DNA of 64,000 nucleotides from Mariniphaga sp964624645 (GCA_964624645.1 CAZVAD010000001.1:1-64000); one strand, 5' to 3'; counted from the stretch's first letter, positions 26,602 through 36,545 are shown. Program-made: numbers and translations. The notes: generated by a model not told the origin, from the sequence alone.

Positions 26602-27354
26602 ATGCTGTCAATTAAAGATTTATATGTGTCCGTTGAAGGGATGGAAATCCTGAAAGGAATCAACCTGGAGGTAAAAGCGGGTGAAATTCATGCCATTATG
26701 GGGCCCAACGGATCGGGAAAAAGTACGCTGGCCAATGTGCTTGCCGGTAAGGAGGAGTTTGAAGTTACACAGGGAACAATAACATACCTGGGCGAAGACC
26801 TTCTGGAAATGGCGCCCGAGAACAGGGCAAAAGAGGGACTTTTTATGAGCTTTCAGTACCCGGTTGAAATTCCCGGCGTTCCCATGGTCAATTTTCTGAA
26901 AACTGCTGTGAATGAGCACCGGAAATACCGTGGCGAAGAGGAGCTGAATGCAGGACAATTCCTCCGGTATATGCGCGAAAAAATGGAGCTGGTCGATTTG
27001 CATGCACAGTTGACCAACCGTTCCGTAAATGAAGGATTTTCGGGAGGCGAAAAAAAGAAAAATGAAATTTTTCAGATGGCGCTTCTTGAACCCAAACTTG
27101 CCATTTTGGACGAAACCGATTCCGGTTTGGATATTGATGCACTGAAAACCGTTGCCCTTGGGGTGAATGCACTTCGCACACCTGAAAATGCAACCATCAT
27201 TGTTACCCACTATCAGCGTTTGCTGGAACACATTGTTCCGGATTTTGTCCATGTGTTGTACCAGGGAAAGATTGCGAAAACAGCCGGGAAAGAGCTGGCT
27301 TTTAAGCTTGAAGAGATGGGGTATGACTGGTTAAAACAAAAAAACGGAAATTAA
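26602..27354 (+). CDS. sufC: Fe-S cluster assembly ATPase SufC
   Basis: This 250-residue ABC-type ATPase drives conformational change of SufBCD. Walker A is GPNGSGKS (34-41), the signature FSGGEKKKNEI follows, and Walker B is KLAILDETDSGLDIDAL. It lies 185 bases after sufB and 1 base before sufD, so sufCD is tightly coupled. Confidence 0.97.
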   Translation: MLSIKDLYVSVEGMEILKGINLEVKAGEIHAIMGPNGSGKSTLANVLAGKEEFEVTQGTITYLGEDLLEMAPENRAKEGLFMSFQYPVEIPGVPMVNFLKTAVNEHRKYRGEEELNAGQFLRYMREKMELVDLHAQLTNRSVNEGFSGGEKKKNEIFQMALLEPKLAILDETDSGLDIDALKTVALGVNALRTPENATIIVTHYQRLLEHIVPDFVHVLYQGKIAKTAGKELAFKLEEMGYDWLKQKNGN

Positions 27355-27355
27355 A

Positions 27356-28717
27356 ATGAGCGTACTGACAGAAAAGCTGGATGTTTCCCTGAAATATGCT
27401 GCTCACTACAATGACGTAAAGGATAGCCTTCAGAAGAATTCTTCTGATGTGCTGAATGCTTTGCGTTTTAAGGCGTTTCAGCATTTTGTGGAGCAGGGCA
27501 TCCCGACACGGAAAAATGAAAATTACAAATACACCAACCTGCAACCGCAGTTTTTACCGGATTTTCGGTTTATCCATAGCCGCCAGCCGGTTGAGGTTGA
27601 CCTGAACGATGTCTTTCGCTGTGATGTGCCCGATCTGGACACTCATCTTGCATTCATTTTCAATGGATGGTTTTACGAAAATAACCAGCGGATCGGCGAG
27701 CTTCCCAAGGGTGTGATTTTCGACAGCCTGGAAAAAGTTGCACAGGAAAAGCCGGAACTTTTGAAAAAATATGCCTCATTGGCAGACAGCGCTGCAGATC
27801 CTTTGGTGGCGTTGAATACGGCCTTTGCAAAGGATGGCTACTTTCTTTATGTGCCTAAAAATGTAATCATCGAAAAGCCTTTGCAGCTGATAAATTTTCT
27901 CAATGCAGATGAAGATGCCTTTGTAACCCAGCGTAATTTCATTTACGTGGAAGAGGGCGCCGATGTGAAAATAGTTTCATGCGATCATACCCTGAATCTG
28001 AATACTTACCTGAACAACACGGTTACCGAAATTTTCGTGGGTGCAAACGCCAGTTTTGAGTATTACACCTTGCAGAATCAGCATAACAAAACCACCAGCT
28101 TGAATTCGGTTTTTGTTTATCAGGAGAGGGATTCCAGAGCCAATACGCTCTACTCTTCCTTGCACGGAGGGGTAATCAGAAACAACCTGAAATTTATTCT
28201 TGATGGTGAAAATGCTGAAGCGCACATGTATGGAATGGCATTTATTGACCAAAAACAGCATGTGGATAACTTCACGCAGGTGATTCATGCAAAACCAAAT
28301 TGCGAGAGCAATCAGATTTACAAAAATGTGCTGAATCACCATTCCACAGGCGCATTTACCGGGCAGATCAATGTTCTTCGCGATGCCCAGAAAACCAATG
28401 CATTTCAGCGGAACAACAATTTGCTCCTTACCGATCATGCAACAATGCAAACCAAGCCTCAGCTGATTATTGATGCTGACGATGTGAAATGCAGCCATGG
28501 CGCAACCGTGGGGCAAATTGACGAGGAAGCGCTGTTTTACCTGCGCACCCGCGGCATTGACGAAGATAAAGCCCGCCTGATGATGATGAATGCCTTTGCC
28601 CATGAAGTGGTTGAGCAAATTTCGATTGTCCCGTTTCGCGAACGGATTGATCTGTTGGTGGATAAGGCGCTGAGAGGTGAGGTGGCGCGGTGCCACGAAT
28701 GTGGCTATACCTGTTAA
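27356..28717 (+). CDS. sufD: Fe-S cluster assembly protein SufD
   Basis: This 453-residue protein is the SufB paralogue partner. The N-terminal helical region (RKNENYKYTNLQPQF near 52) is followed by a beta-helix and the motifs DDVKCSHGATVGQIDEEALF and YLRTRGIDEDKARLMMMNAF, both classic SufD. It ends in CHECGYTC, a cysteine-rich tail that is not universal. A strong terminator follows. Confidence 0.95.
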   Translation: MSVLTEKLDVSLKYAAHYNDVKDSLQKNSSDVLNALRFKAFQHFVEQGIPTRKNENYKYTNLQPQFLPDFRFIHSRQPVEVDLNDVFRCDVPDLDTHLAFIFNGWFYENNQRIGELPKGVIFDSLEKVAQEKPELLKKYASLADSAADPLVALNTAFAKDGYFLYVPKNVIIEKPLQLINFLNADEDAFVTQRNFIYVEEGADVKIVSCDHTLNLNTYLNNTVTEIFVGANASFEYYTLQNQHNKTTSLNSVFVYQERDSRANTLYSSLHGGVIRNNLKFILDGENAEAHMYGMAFIDQKQHVDNFTQVIHAKPNCESNQIYKNVLNHHSTGAFTGQINVLRDAQKTNAFQRNNNLLLTDHATMQTKPQLIIDADDVKCSHGATVGQIDEEALFYLRTRGIDEDKARLMMMNAFAHEVVEQISIVPFRERIDLLVDKALRGEVARCHECGYTC

Positions 28718-28749
28718 TTATTCCGGCAGAGTTTACAACAGATAATTCA

Positions 28750-28796
28750 CCCGCAATTTCCCTGTAAAACCACGGAAGTTGCGGGTTATTTTATTT
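28750..28796 (+). terminator. Rho-independent terminator after sufD
   Basis: A 12-base stem, CCCGCAATTTCC (28750-28761) with GGAAGTTGCGGG (28774-28785), has one G-U pair and a 12-base loop. TTATTTTATTT follows. It ends the sufBCD transcript, so sufS has its own promoter (TACCTTTA at 28810-28817, one mismatch). Confidence 0.75.
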
Positions 28797-28837
28797 AAAA
28801 CGGTTTTTTTACCTTTATAGCCCTAAAAGTTGCAAAA

Positions 28838-30058
28838 ATGGCTTATGATATTGATACCATCCGAAGTTTTTTCCCCATACTGAAACAGAAAGTTTACGAC
28901 AAACCGCTGATATATTTTGACAACGCAGCCACAACCCAAAAGCCTGTTCAGGTGCTGATGTCGCTGGAACGTACCCAGAATGATTTTTACGGAAACATCC
29001 ATCGTGCGGTCCATTACATGGCCGGAAAAGCTACCGAGGAGTTTGAGATGGTGCGCAAATCCGTGCAGCAGTTCATCAATGCCGGAAGCAGTGATGAAAT
29101 TATTTTCACCAAAGGAACCACCGAAAGCGTTAACCTTGTGGCATCGGTTTTTGGCGAGCAGTTTATAACTCCCGGCAGTGAAATCATCGTTTCTGAAATG
29201 GAGCATCACTCCAATATCGTTCCCTGGCAGATCAATGCTTTGCGCAAGGGGGCAAATATCATCAAACTGCCTGTTTCTGAAACGGGCGAGCTGCAGACCG
29301 GAATTCTGCCGGATCTCATCTCTCCAAAAACACGGCTGATTGCTGTTACGCATGTTTCCAATGTTTTGGGCACAGTGAACCCAATTTCTCAGATTGTGGA
29401 AACTGCTCACAAATATGACGTGCCGGTTTTTGTGGACGGCGCGCAGGCGGTGCAGCACCTTCCGGTGGATGTGCAGGCGCTGGATGTTGACTTTTATGCT
29501 TTTTCCGCACACAAGATGTATGGCCCGAATGGTGTCGGCGTTCTCTACGGCAAGCGGAAATGGCTGGAACAGTTGCCGCCGTATCAGGGTGGGGGAGAGA
29601 TGATTTCCGAGGTATCGTTTGAAAAAACAACATTCAGCGAAATACCCTTTAAGTTTGAAGCCGGAACACCAAATATTGCCGGTGTGATTGCTTTGGGCGA
29701 ATCCATAGAGCTGTTGCAGGAAATCGGTTTTGAGTATATCATGAAGCAGGAACAGGAACTGCTTTCCTATGCCACCCGTCAGCTGAAGGAGATGGAAGGC
29801 CTGAGGATTTACGGGGAAGCGCCTCATAAGTCGGGGGTGATATCGTTTAATATTGAAGGCATCCATCCGTTTGATCTGGGAACCATGCTTGATAAAATGG
29901 GGGTTGCTGTGCGCACCGGAAGTCTTTGTGCCGAACCGCTGATGGATTTTTTCAATATTTCCGGCATTTTGCGCATATCTTTTGGAATTTACAACACAAA
30001 AGATGAAGTGGATCATTTTATTACTGCTCTGAAAAAAGCAACGCAAATGCTCCGCTGA
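28838..30058 (+). CDS. sufS: Cysteine desulfurase SufS
   Basis: This 406-residue PLP enzyme releases sulfur from cysteine to SufE or SufB. The PLP-binding lysine lies in FSAHKMYGPNGVGVLYG. The catalytic cysteine is at about 364 in VRTGSLCAEP, where many SufS enzymes have RTGHHCAQP, so the pocket around it differs. It is followed by SBF-type transporter, sufE and sufT genes. Confidence 0.92.
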   Translation: MAYDIDTIRSFFPILKQKVYDKPLIYFDNAATTQKPVQVLMSLERTQNDFYGNIHRAVHYMAGKATEEFEMVRKSVQQFINAGSSDEIIFTKGTTESVNLVASVFGEQFITPGSEIIVSEMEHHSNIVPWQINALRKGANIIKLPVSETGELQTGILPDLISPKTRLIAVTHVSNVLGTVNPISQIVETAHKYDVPVFVDGAQAVQHLPVDVQALDVDFYAFSAHKMYGPNGVGVLYGKRKWLEQLPPYQGGGEMISEVSFEKTTFSEIPFKFEAGTPNIAGVIALGESIELLQEIGFEYIMKQEQELLSYATRQLKEMEGLRIYGEAPHKSGVISFNIEGIHPFDLGTMLDKMGVAVRTGSLCAEPLMDFFNISGILRISFGIYNTKDEVDHFITALKKATQMLR

Positions 30059-30059
30059 C

Positions 30060-31052
30060 ATGAAGAAATTTTTGGGCGACTGGTTCATCACCGGATTATT
30101 CCTTATGATTTTGGCCGCCTGGCTGAAGCCGGGAATCGGCATGGATATGAAACCTGTTGACCTGAACCTGATTATCGATACCGGAGTAATTCTGATTTTT
30201 TTCTTTTATGGCCTGAAACTGGATTGGGCAAAGATGAAATCCGGAATGCGGAACTGGCAGATGCATCTTGCCGTCCAGTTTACCACTTTTCTTCTCTTTC
30301 CCTTGCTGATATTGCCTTTTCACCCGTTATTGAAAGGCACAAACTACGAAATATTGTGGTTGGGGATGTTCTTCCTGGCAGCGCTGCCTTCAACGGTCTC
30401 ATCCTCGGTGGTGATGGTATCTATTGCCGGTGGAAATATTCCCGGCGCTATTTTCAATGCAAGCATTTCCGGGATTATTGGCATTGTGGCAACCCCTCTC
30501 TGGATGGGGCTGTTTCTCACCGGACGGCAAGCCGGGTTTGATTTTCAGGATGTGCTGCTGCAACTTATTCTGCATATTATTGTGCCGGTTGTGGCGGGAC
30601 TTCTTCTGCATCGTTATTTTGTGCGGCTGGTTAACAGGTATTTACACCAGATTGCTGCTTTTGACAAAGTGATCATTCTGCTCATTGTCTATGAGTCTTT
30701 CAGCCGTTCTTTCATGTCCGGAATTTTCACCTCTGTCAGCTGGAAGGCGCTGATTGGCTTGTTCATTGCGGTTATTCTTCTTTTTTACGTCGTGTTGAAA
30801 ATCACAGGAATTCTCTCCCGGAAACTGAATTTTTCCCGTGCAGACGGGATTACGCTGCAGTTTGCCGGAACCAAAAAATCGCTGGTGCACGGCTCGGTAT
30901 TCGGAAGCGTACTGTTCAGCGGCATGACCGGCGCCGGAATTTTACTTCTTCCGATTATGATTTACCACAGCTACCAACTGTTTTATATCAGTATTGTGGC
31001 TCAAAAAATGGCTAAGGAAACGTTGCCGAAACAGAATGAAATCAAAACATAA
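30060..31052 (+). CDS. SBF-like (bile acid:sodium symporter family) transporter
   Basis: This 330-residue protein has about 9-10 membrane segments of the SBF-like (PF13593, YfeH-type) fold. Family features seen are ILIFFFYGLKLDWAKMK, FLAALPSTVSSSVVMVSIAG and the late GTKKSLVHGSVFGSV. It starts one base after the sufS stop codon, so it is almost surely co-transcribed with sufS and sufE. The substrate in bacteria is not known. The context suggests a sulfur-containing or organic-anion solute, but this is inference. Confidence 0.82.
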   Translation: MKKFLGDWFITGLFLMILAAWLKPGIGMDMKPVDLNLIIDTGVILIFFFYGLKLDWAKMKSGMRNWQMHLAVQFTTFLLFPLLILPFHPLLKGTNYEILWLGMFFLAALPSTVSSSVVMVSIAGGNIPGAIFNASISGIIGIVATPLWMGLFLTGRQAGFDFQDVLLQLILHIIVPVVAGLLLHRYFVRLVNRYLHQIAAFDKVIILLIVYESFSRSFMSGIFTSVSWKALIGLFIAVILLFYVVLKITGILSRKLNFSRADGITLQFAGTKKSLVHGSVFGSVLFSGMTGAGILLLPIMIYHSYQLFYISIVAQKMAKETLPKQNEIKT

Positions 31053-31137
31053 CTTTTGAGAAATTTGCAAAGAGAAATTTGCTGAAAGTTAAAAAAATCC
31101 GAAATTTGCATATTTAAATTTTTTACGATTTATAAAA

Positions 31138-31581
31138 ATGACCATTGAAGAAGTTCAGCAGGAGATAATTGATGAGTTTTCTGTTTATGATGACTGGCTG
31201 GATAAATACGCCTGCCTGATAGAGCTTGGAAACGAGCTGAAATCTCTTGATCCAAAAGACAAAACCGATCAGAATCTGATTAAAGGGTGTCAGTCGCGGG
31301 TGTGGCTGGTTGCCGAAAGAGAGAACGGACAGATTCATTTCAGGGGAGAGAGCGATGCAGTGATTGTAAAAGGGCTGGTTGCCTTGCTGCTTCGGGTGGT
31401 CTCCGGCAGGACTCCCCGTGAAATCATTGAGAGCGACCTGCACTTTATTGATGCGTTGGGCCTGAAGGAACACCTGTCGCCAACACGTGCCAACGGGCTG
31501 CTTTCCATGGTGAAACAAATCAGACTTTATGCTGTTGCTTTTGACAGGCTGGATAAACAAGGAGGACAAAAAAATGAATAA
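31138..31581 (+). CDS. sufE: Sulfur acceptor SufE
   Basis: This 147-residue protein takes persulfide from SufS to SufB. The reactive cysteine is in IKGCQSRVWLV. Conserved RTPREIIESDLHF and the C-terminal LSPTRANGLLSMV helix support the family. Its stop overlaps the next start by 8 bases. A near -7 box (TAAATTTT, 31115-31122) could also make it a promoter-proximal gene. Confidence 0.93.
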   Translation: MTIEEVQQEIIDEFSVYDDWLDKYACLIELGNELKSLDPKDKTDQNLIKGCQSRVWLVAERENGQIHFRGESDAVIVKGLVALLLRVVSGRTPREIIESDLHFIDALGLKEHLSPTRANGLLSMVKQIRLYAVAFDRLDKQGGQKNE

Positions 31582-31879
31582 GAAAATTGACGAAATAATA
31601 GAAAACCTGAAACAGGTTTACGACCCTGAAATTCCGGTTAACGTGTATGATCTGGGATTGATTTACAACGTGGATGTGGATGAAAACAACAATGCCAATA
31701 TTGTGATGACACTGACAGCCCCGGGCTGCCCTGTGGTTGACATCATTGTGGATGACGTAACCCAGGCGGCACGCATGGTGGAAGGAATTGAGGAGGTGAA
31801 TGTTGATCTCACTTTTGACCCGCCCTGGGACAAAACGATGATGAGCGAGGAAGCCCGGCTGGAGCTTGGGTTCTTTTAA
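31574..31879 (+). CDS. sufT: SufT/MIP18-family (DUF59) Fe-S maturation factor
   Basis: This 101-residue protein matches the DUF59 family used in cluster delivery: EIPVNVYDLGLIYNVDVD and LTAPGCPVVDIIVDDV, with a single conserved cysteine, and LTFDPPWDKTMMSEEAR. A strong ribosome-binding site AAGGAGG (31559-31565) stands 8 bases before the ATG at 31574, inside the end of sufE. Such strong sites are uncommon in Bacteroidota. An upstream alternative start at 31529 overlaps sufE more and is rejected. Confidence 0.88.
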   Translation: MNKKIDEIIENLKQVYDPEIPVNVYDLGLIYNVDVDENNNANIVMTLTAPGCPVVDIIVDDVTQAARMVEGIEEVNVDLTFDPPWDKTMMSEEARLELGFF

Positions 31880-31921
31880 CCGCTCAGTTGGAACTCCCCC
31901 AAAAGATGATAATCCCGAAAG

Positions 31922-32875
31922 ATGCAAAATGGCAATGAAATAGCGAAAGGAATAAAAAGTTTTGCAAAAGAACTTGGGTTTCTGGAGTGTGCCATCATTC
32001 CGGCAGATTTGCTGAATGAGGAAGAAGAGCGCTTCCAGGCCTGGCTGGATGCAGGAATGCACGGCGAAATGGGGTACATGAACAGAAATGTGGAAAAACG
32101 CCTCGACCCCCGCCAGCTTGTTGAAAATGCCAAAACAGTCATCGTTACCCTTCTGAATTATTATCCCGAAGAAACACAGTCAGACCCGGAAGCGCCCGTA
32201 CTTTCAAAATATGCCTACGGCACCGATTATCATTTTGTGATCAAGGATAAACTGAAAAGCCTGCTGGAGTTTATCCGGGAAAATACAGGGCAGTGCAATG
32301 CCCGTTATTTCACCGATTCAGCGCCGGTGCTGGAGCGCGCCTGGGCACGCCGTGCCGGCCTCGGGTGGGTTGGTAAAAACAGTAATCTGATTTCTGTGGA
32401 GCATGGTAGTTTTTTCTTTATCGGAGAACTGATACTTGACATTGCATTGCCATACGATACGCCCCGGATTATTGCCGACCATTGCGGCACCTGCACCCGC
32501 TGCATTGATGCCTGCCCCACGAAAGCCATTGTTGCCGACAAAGTGGTGGATGCCCGTTTGTGTATTTCCTATCAGACCATTGAGCTAAAAGGCGAAATGG
32601 ATGAAAACCTGAAGGGGAAGTTTGAAAACCGGGTGTTTGGTTGCGATATCTGTCAGGATGTGTGCCCCTGGAACCTGAAATCCACACCGCATGATGAGAA
32701 GGCTTTTGATCCTCATCCCAAATTGCTGAATCTTTCCAAAGCCGGTTGGCACGCAATGGAAAAGCCGTTTTTCAATGAGTTGTTCAAAAACTCGGCAGTG
32801 AAGCGGGCTGGGTATAAAGGGATAAAAAGAAATCTGGAGTTTTTGGGAGGTGATAAAAAACTTGAGGTTTTCTGA
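31922..32875 (+). CDS. queG: Epoxyqueuosine reductase QueG
   Basis: This 317-residue cobalamin-dependent Fe-S enzyme makes queuosine in tRNA. Two [4Fe-4S] motifs are visible: HCGTCTRCIDACPTKAIV and CDICQDVCPWN. The N-terminal cobalamin domain has AWARRAGLGWVGKNS. It follows sufT closely and relies on clusters from the upstream genes. Confidence 0.93.
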   Translation: MQNGNEIAKGIKSFAKELGFLECAIIPADLLNEEEERFQAWLDAGMHGEMGYMNRNVEKRLDPRQLVENAKTVIVTLLNYYPEETQSDPEAPVLSKYAYGTDYHFVIKDKLKSLLEFIRENTGQCNARYFTDSAPVLERAWARRAGLGWVGKNSNLISVEHGSFFFIGELILDIALPYDTPRIIADHCGTCTRCIDACPTKAIVADKVVDARLCISYQTIELKGEMDENLKGKFENRVFGCDICQDVCPWNLKSTPHDEKAFDPHPKLLNLSKAGWHAMEKPFFNELFKNSAVKRAGYKGIKRNLEFLGGDKKLEVF

Positions 32876-32935
32876 AATTTTATACCTCATCTGTTCACAA
32901 TCAGGAAATAGCAGAAAATACAATGTCAACAAAAA

Positions 32936-32960
32936 CAGCCGGAGTGAAACACCCCGGCTG
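32936..32960. terminator. Bidirectional terminator between queG and nifJ
   Basis: CAGCCGGAGTG (32936-32946) pairs with CACCCCGGCTG (32950-32960) with one mismatch around an AAA loop. The minus strand continues into a T-run (TTTTTGTTG), fitting termination of the leftward gene. Confidence 0.7.
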
Positions 32961-32990
32961 CTGCTTAAAATTTGTTAAAAAGTTGGTTGA

Positions 32991-35900
32991 TTATTGTTCC
33001 TCAACTATTGAGAAATCCATGGCTGCCAGTCTTTTATAAGAGCTGTGCCTCCATTTTGCATTTTCTTCGGCTGCCCCGAATAATTCATCGGCCTCTGCCG
33101 GGAATGATTTTTTCAATGAGGTGTAGCGTACTTCACCATTCAGGAAATCCTGGAATTTACTCCAGTCAGGTTCTTTTGAATCCAATTGGAATGGATTTTT
33201 ACCTTCGTTTTCCAGCAGCGGATTGTAACGGAAAAGTGACCAGTAGCCCGATTCCACAGCTCTTTTTTCCTCTTTCATGGAGCTGCTCATGCCTGCACGT
33301 AGTCCGTGGGCAATACATGGTGAATAGGCAATGATGATGGACGGTCCGGGATAGGCTTCTGCTTCCCTCAGCGCCCTGAGGTACTGCGGCTGGCTTGCTC
33401 CCATGGCTACCTGTGCCACATATACATAACCGTAGGTCATCATCATGGCGCCCAAATCTTTCTTGCGGATTTTTTTGCCCGATGCGGCAAATTTTGCAAC
33501 CGCCCCGATTGGCGTTGCCTTGGATGCCTGTCCGCCGGTGTTGGAATAAACTTCGGTATCCATCACCAGTACGTTCACGTCTTCGCCACTGGCCATGACA
33601 TGATCCAGGCCGCCATAACCAATATCATAAGCCCAGCCGTCGCCGCCAAAAATCCATACTGATTTTTTGACGAGGTATTGCTTCAGGCTCAAAATCTCCT
33701 TGGCATAATTGCTTTTGCTGTTGGCAATAACCTCCAGCACTTTTTCAGAAACTTCAGCAGTTGTGCTTCCGTTATTTTTGTTGTCAATCCATGCCTGGAA
33801 AGCTTCTTTTTCGGCTTCGGTTGCCCCATTGCTGAGTGCACGCAGCATGATGTCTTCAATCCGGTTGCGTTGCGCGGTTACGCCTTCGGCAAAGCCGAAG
33901 CCATACTCGGCATTGTCTTCAAAGAGCGAATTTGCCCACGCCGGGCCAAATCCGGAATCCTGGTTTACGCAATAGGGGGTTGAAGGTGCAGAGCCGCCAT
34001 AAATTGATGAACAACCCGTTGCATTGGCCACCATCATTCTTTCACCGTAAAGCTGGGTGATGAGTTTGATGTAGGGGGTCTCCCCGCATCCGGCGCATGC
34101 TCCGGAAAATTCAAACAGGGGCTGGGCAAACTGTGAGTTTTTAACTGATTTTGTGCGGTCAACGACTTTTTCTTTCAGCGAAACTTCATTAACCATGTAG
34201 TCCCAGCGCTTAATTTCGTCCGTTTGTGTGCTCATGTGTTTCATAACCAGCGAGTTTATCTTTGAAGGACACTCTTCAACACAAACTCCGCAACCCGTAC
34301 AGTCAAGTACACTCACCTGAATTCTGTAATTCAGGTTGCTGAACACTTTCGTTGGTATGGCCACACGGGTTTCGGTTCCTTCCGGCGCTTTGTCGAGCTC
34401 TTCGTCAGTCAGCAGGAACGGACGGATTGCTGCATGAGGACAAACATATGCGCACTGGTTGCACTGGATGCAGTGCTCAGCCTGCCATTCAGGTACGCTG
34501 ACAGCCACGCCGCGCTTTTCATAGGCAGCGGTGCCAAGCGGGAATGTGCCGTCTTCAATGCCTTTGAATGTGGAGACAGGAAGGTCGTCGCCTTTCTGAT
34601 TGTTGATGGTGTCCACCACTTTTACAATGAATTCGGGACGGTCAGAGACTCCGTTGGTCTCTTTCACCTCAATGTTTTTCCACTCCTCCGGAATTTCAAC
34701 TTTATGTACGTTTTTTCCGCCTGCTTCCACAGCGGCAAAGTTCATGTTTACAATCTTCTCGCCTTTTCTGCCGTAGGATTTGACAATCGCTTTCTGCATT
34801 TCATGCACTGCCATGTCGTACGGAATCACTCCGGTGATTTTGAAAAAGGCAGACTGCATGATGGTGTTGGTGCGGGTTCCCAGTCCGATCTCCTCGCCTA
34901 ACTTTGTGCCGTTGATAATATAGAACTGGATATCGTTTTCCGCCAGGTATTTCTTCATGTGGTCGGGCAGGCGGTTTTTGGTCTCTTCCGCATCCCAGGT
35001 AGAGTTCAGCAGGAATGAACCGCCTTTTTTAAGTCCCTTGAGCACGTCATACATGTGAACGTATGCCGGCACGTGACACGCCACAAAGTCGGGAGTGTTC
35101 ACAAGATAGGTGGAGCGGATGGGGTGGTCTCCGAACCGCAGGTGTGAACAGGTGAAACCTCCGGATTTTTTGGAGTCATACTGGAAATAACCCTGGCAAT
35201 ATTTGTCGGTGGAATCCCCGATGATGGTGATGGAGTTCTGGTTGGCTCCAACCGTTCCGTCTGATCCCAGTCCATAAAATTTTGCCTGATAGGTTCCCTC
35301 GGGAGAAATGTCAATCTCCTCTCTCAGCGGGAGAGATTTGAAAGTAACATCATCTACAATTCCAATGGTGAAATCACTTTTCGGTTCGCTTTTTTCCAGA
35401 TTTTCATACACTGAAAGAATCTGCGACGGCGTGGTATCTTTTGAGCCTAATCCATAGCGTCCGCCAACAATTACGGGAGCATTCTCCTTTCCGTAAAAAA
35501 GAGCTTTGACGTCTAAGTAGAGAGGTTCGCCGGCTGCTCCGGGCTCTTTGGCGCGGTCAAGCACAGCAATGCGCTTTACGGTTTTTGGGAGCGCCTGAAA
35601 AAGGTATTTTGCAGAAAACGGACGGAAAAGATGCACGGCAAGCATTCCCGCTTTTTTGCCCTGAGACCTGAGGTAATCTATTGTCTCCTTGATGGTTTCG
35701 GTTACCGAACCCATTGCAATAATAATATGCTCTGCGTCAGGGTCTCCATAATAGCTGAATGGTTGATATTCGCGTCCGGTGATTTTTGAAACCTCTTTCA
35801 TATAGTTTGCGACGATATCCGGAACGGCATCATAAAACCGGTTGGCGGATTCTTTCGCCTGAAAGAAAATATCCGGGTTTTGTGCGGTGCCGCGCAAAAC

Positions 35901-36545
35901 GGGATTTTCAGGATTCAGCGCACGGTTGCGGAATTCCTGCAATGCTTCCTGGTCAATGAGCGGAACAATGTCTTCCATTTCGATGGCTTCGATTTTCTGT
36001 ATTTCATGGGAAGTACGGAATCCGTCGAAGAAAGCGATAAAAGGAACCCTTGATTTGAGTGTTGCCAGGTGGGCTACTCCGGCCAGGTCCATCTCTTCCT
36101 GAACCGATCCGGCGGCAATCATGGCAAATCCGGTCTGGCGTGCGGCATAGATATCGCTGTGGTCGCCAAAAATGGAGAGCGCATGTGCAGCAACTGCCCG
36201 GGCGCTGACATGAAATACGGTGGGCAGTAGTTCCCCGGCAATTTTATACATGTTCGGAATCATCAGAAGCAGGCCCTGGGATGCTGTGTAGGTCGTTGCC
36301 AGCGCTCCGGACTGTAGCGCTCCGTGAACAGCGCCGGCAGCGCCGCCCTCGCTTTGCATCTCGGCCAGCCGGACAGGACGGCCAAACATGTTTTTTCTGC
36401 CGTAGGCAGCCCATTCGTCAACATATTCAGCCATGTTGGAAGATGGGGTAATCGGATAGATACAGGCAACTTCGCTAAACATATAGCTGATGTGGGAAGC
36501 TGCGTAATTTCCGTCACAGGTGATAAATTTCTTTTGCTTTGCCAT
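32991..36545 (-). CDS. nifJ: Pyruvate:ferredoxin (flavodoxin) oxidoreductase
   Basis: This 1,184-residue single-chain enzyme turns pyruvate and CoA into acetyl-CoA and CO2 with reduced ferredoxin. N-terminal TPP-related domain has CIYPITPSSNMAEYVDEWA. Ferredoxin motifs are HCIQCNQCAYVCPHAA and LDCTGCGVCVEECPS. The C-terminal TPP domain has FSGACAGCGETPYIKLITQL and GGDGWAYDIGYGGLDHV. It has a ribosome-binding site (AAAGGAG) 9 bases before the ATG. It points to anaerobic or low-oxygen metabolism. Confidence 0.97.
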   Translation of the reverse strand: MAKQKKFITCDGNYAASHISYMFSEVACIYPITPSSNMAEYVDEWAAYGRKNMFGRPVRLAEMQSEGGAAGAVHGALQSGALATTYTASQGLLLMIPNMYKIAGELLPTVFHVSARAVAAHALSIFGDHSDIYAARQTGFAMIAAGSVQEEMDLAGVAHLATLKSRVPFIAFFDGFRTSHEIQKIEAIEMEDIVPLIDQEALQEFRNRALNPENPVLRGTAQNPDIFFQAKESANRFYDAVPDIVANYMKEVSKITGREYQPFSYYGDPDAEHIIIAMGSVTETIKETIDYLRSQGKKAGMLAVHLFRPFSAKYLFQALPKTVKRIAVLDRAKEPGAAGEPLYLDVKALFYGKENAPVIVGGRYGLGSKDTTPSQILSVYENLEKSEPKSDFTIGIVDDVTFKSLPLREEIDISPEGTYQAKFYGLGSDGTVGANQNSITIIGDSTDKYCQGYFQYDSKKSGGFTCSHLRFGDHPIRSTYLVNTPDFVACHVPAYVHMYDVLKGLKKGGSFLLNSTWDAEETKNRLPDHMKKYLAENDIQFYIINGTKLGEEIGLGTRTNTIMQSAFFKITGVIPYDMAVHEMQKAIVKSYGRKGEKIVNMNFAAVEAGGKNVHKVEIPEEWKNIEVKETNGVSDRPEFIVKVVDTINNQKGDDLPVSTFKGIEDGTFPLGTAAYEKRGVAVSVPEWQAEHCIQCNQCAYVCPHAAIRPFLLTDEELDKAPEGTETRVAIPTKVFSNLNYRIQVSVLDCTGCGVCVEECPSKINSLVMKHMSTQTDEIKRWDYMVNEVSLKEKVVDRTKSVKNSQFAQPLFEFSGACAGCGETPYIKLITQLYGERMMVANATGCSSIYGGSAPSTPYCVNQDSGFGPAWANSLFEDNAEYGFGFAEGVTAQRNRIEDIMLRALSNGATEAEKEAFQAWIDNKNNGSTTAEVSEKVLEVIANSKSNYAKEILSLKQYLVKKSVWIFGGDGWAYDIGYGGLDHVMASGEDVNVLVMDTEVYSNTGGQASKATPIGAVAKFAASGKKIRKKDLGAMMMTYGYVYVAQVAMGASQPQYLRALREAEAYPGPSIIIAYSPCIAHGLRAGMSSSMKEEKRAVESGYWSLFRYNPLLENEGKNPFQLDSKEPDWSKFQDFLNGEVRYTSLKKSFPAEADELFGAAEENAKWRHSSYKRLAAMDFSIVEEQ

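Noticed and set aside
28823..30142. Long open frame (439 residues) on the minus strand opposite sufS
   Set aside because: It is a complete antisense shadow of sufS, rich in His and Phe with no family features; sufS is clearly the real gene.
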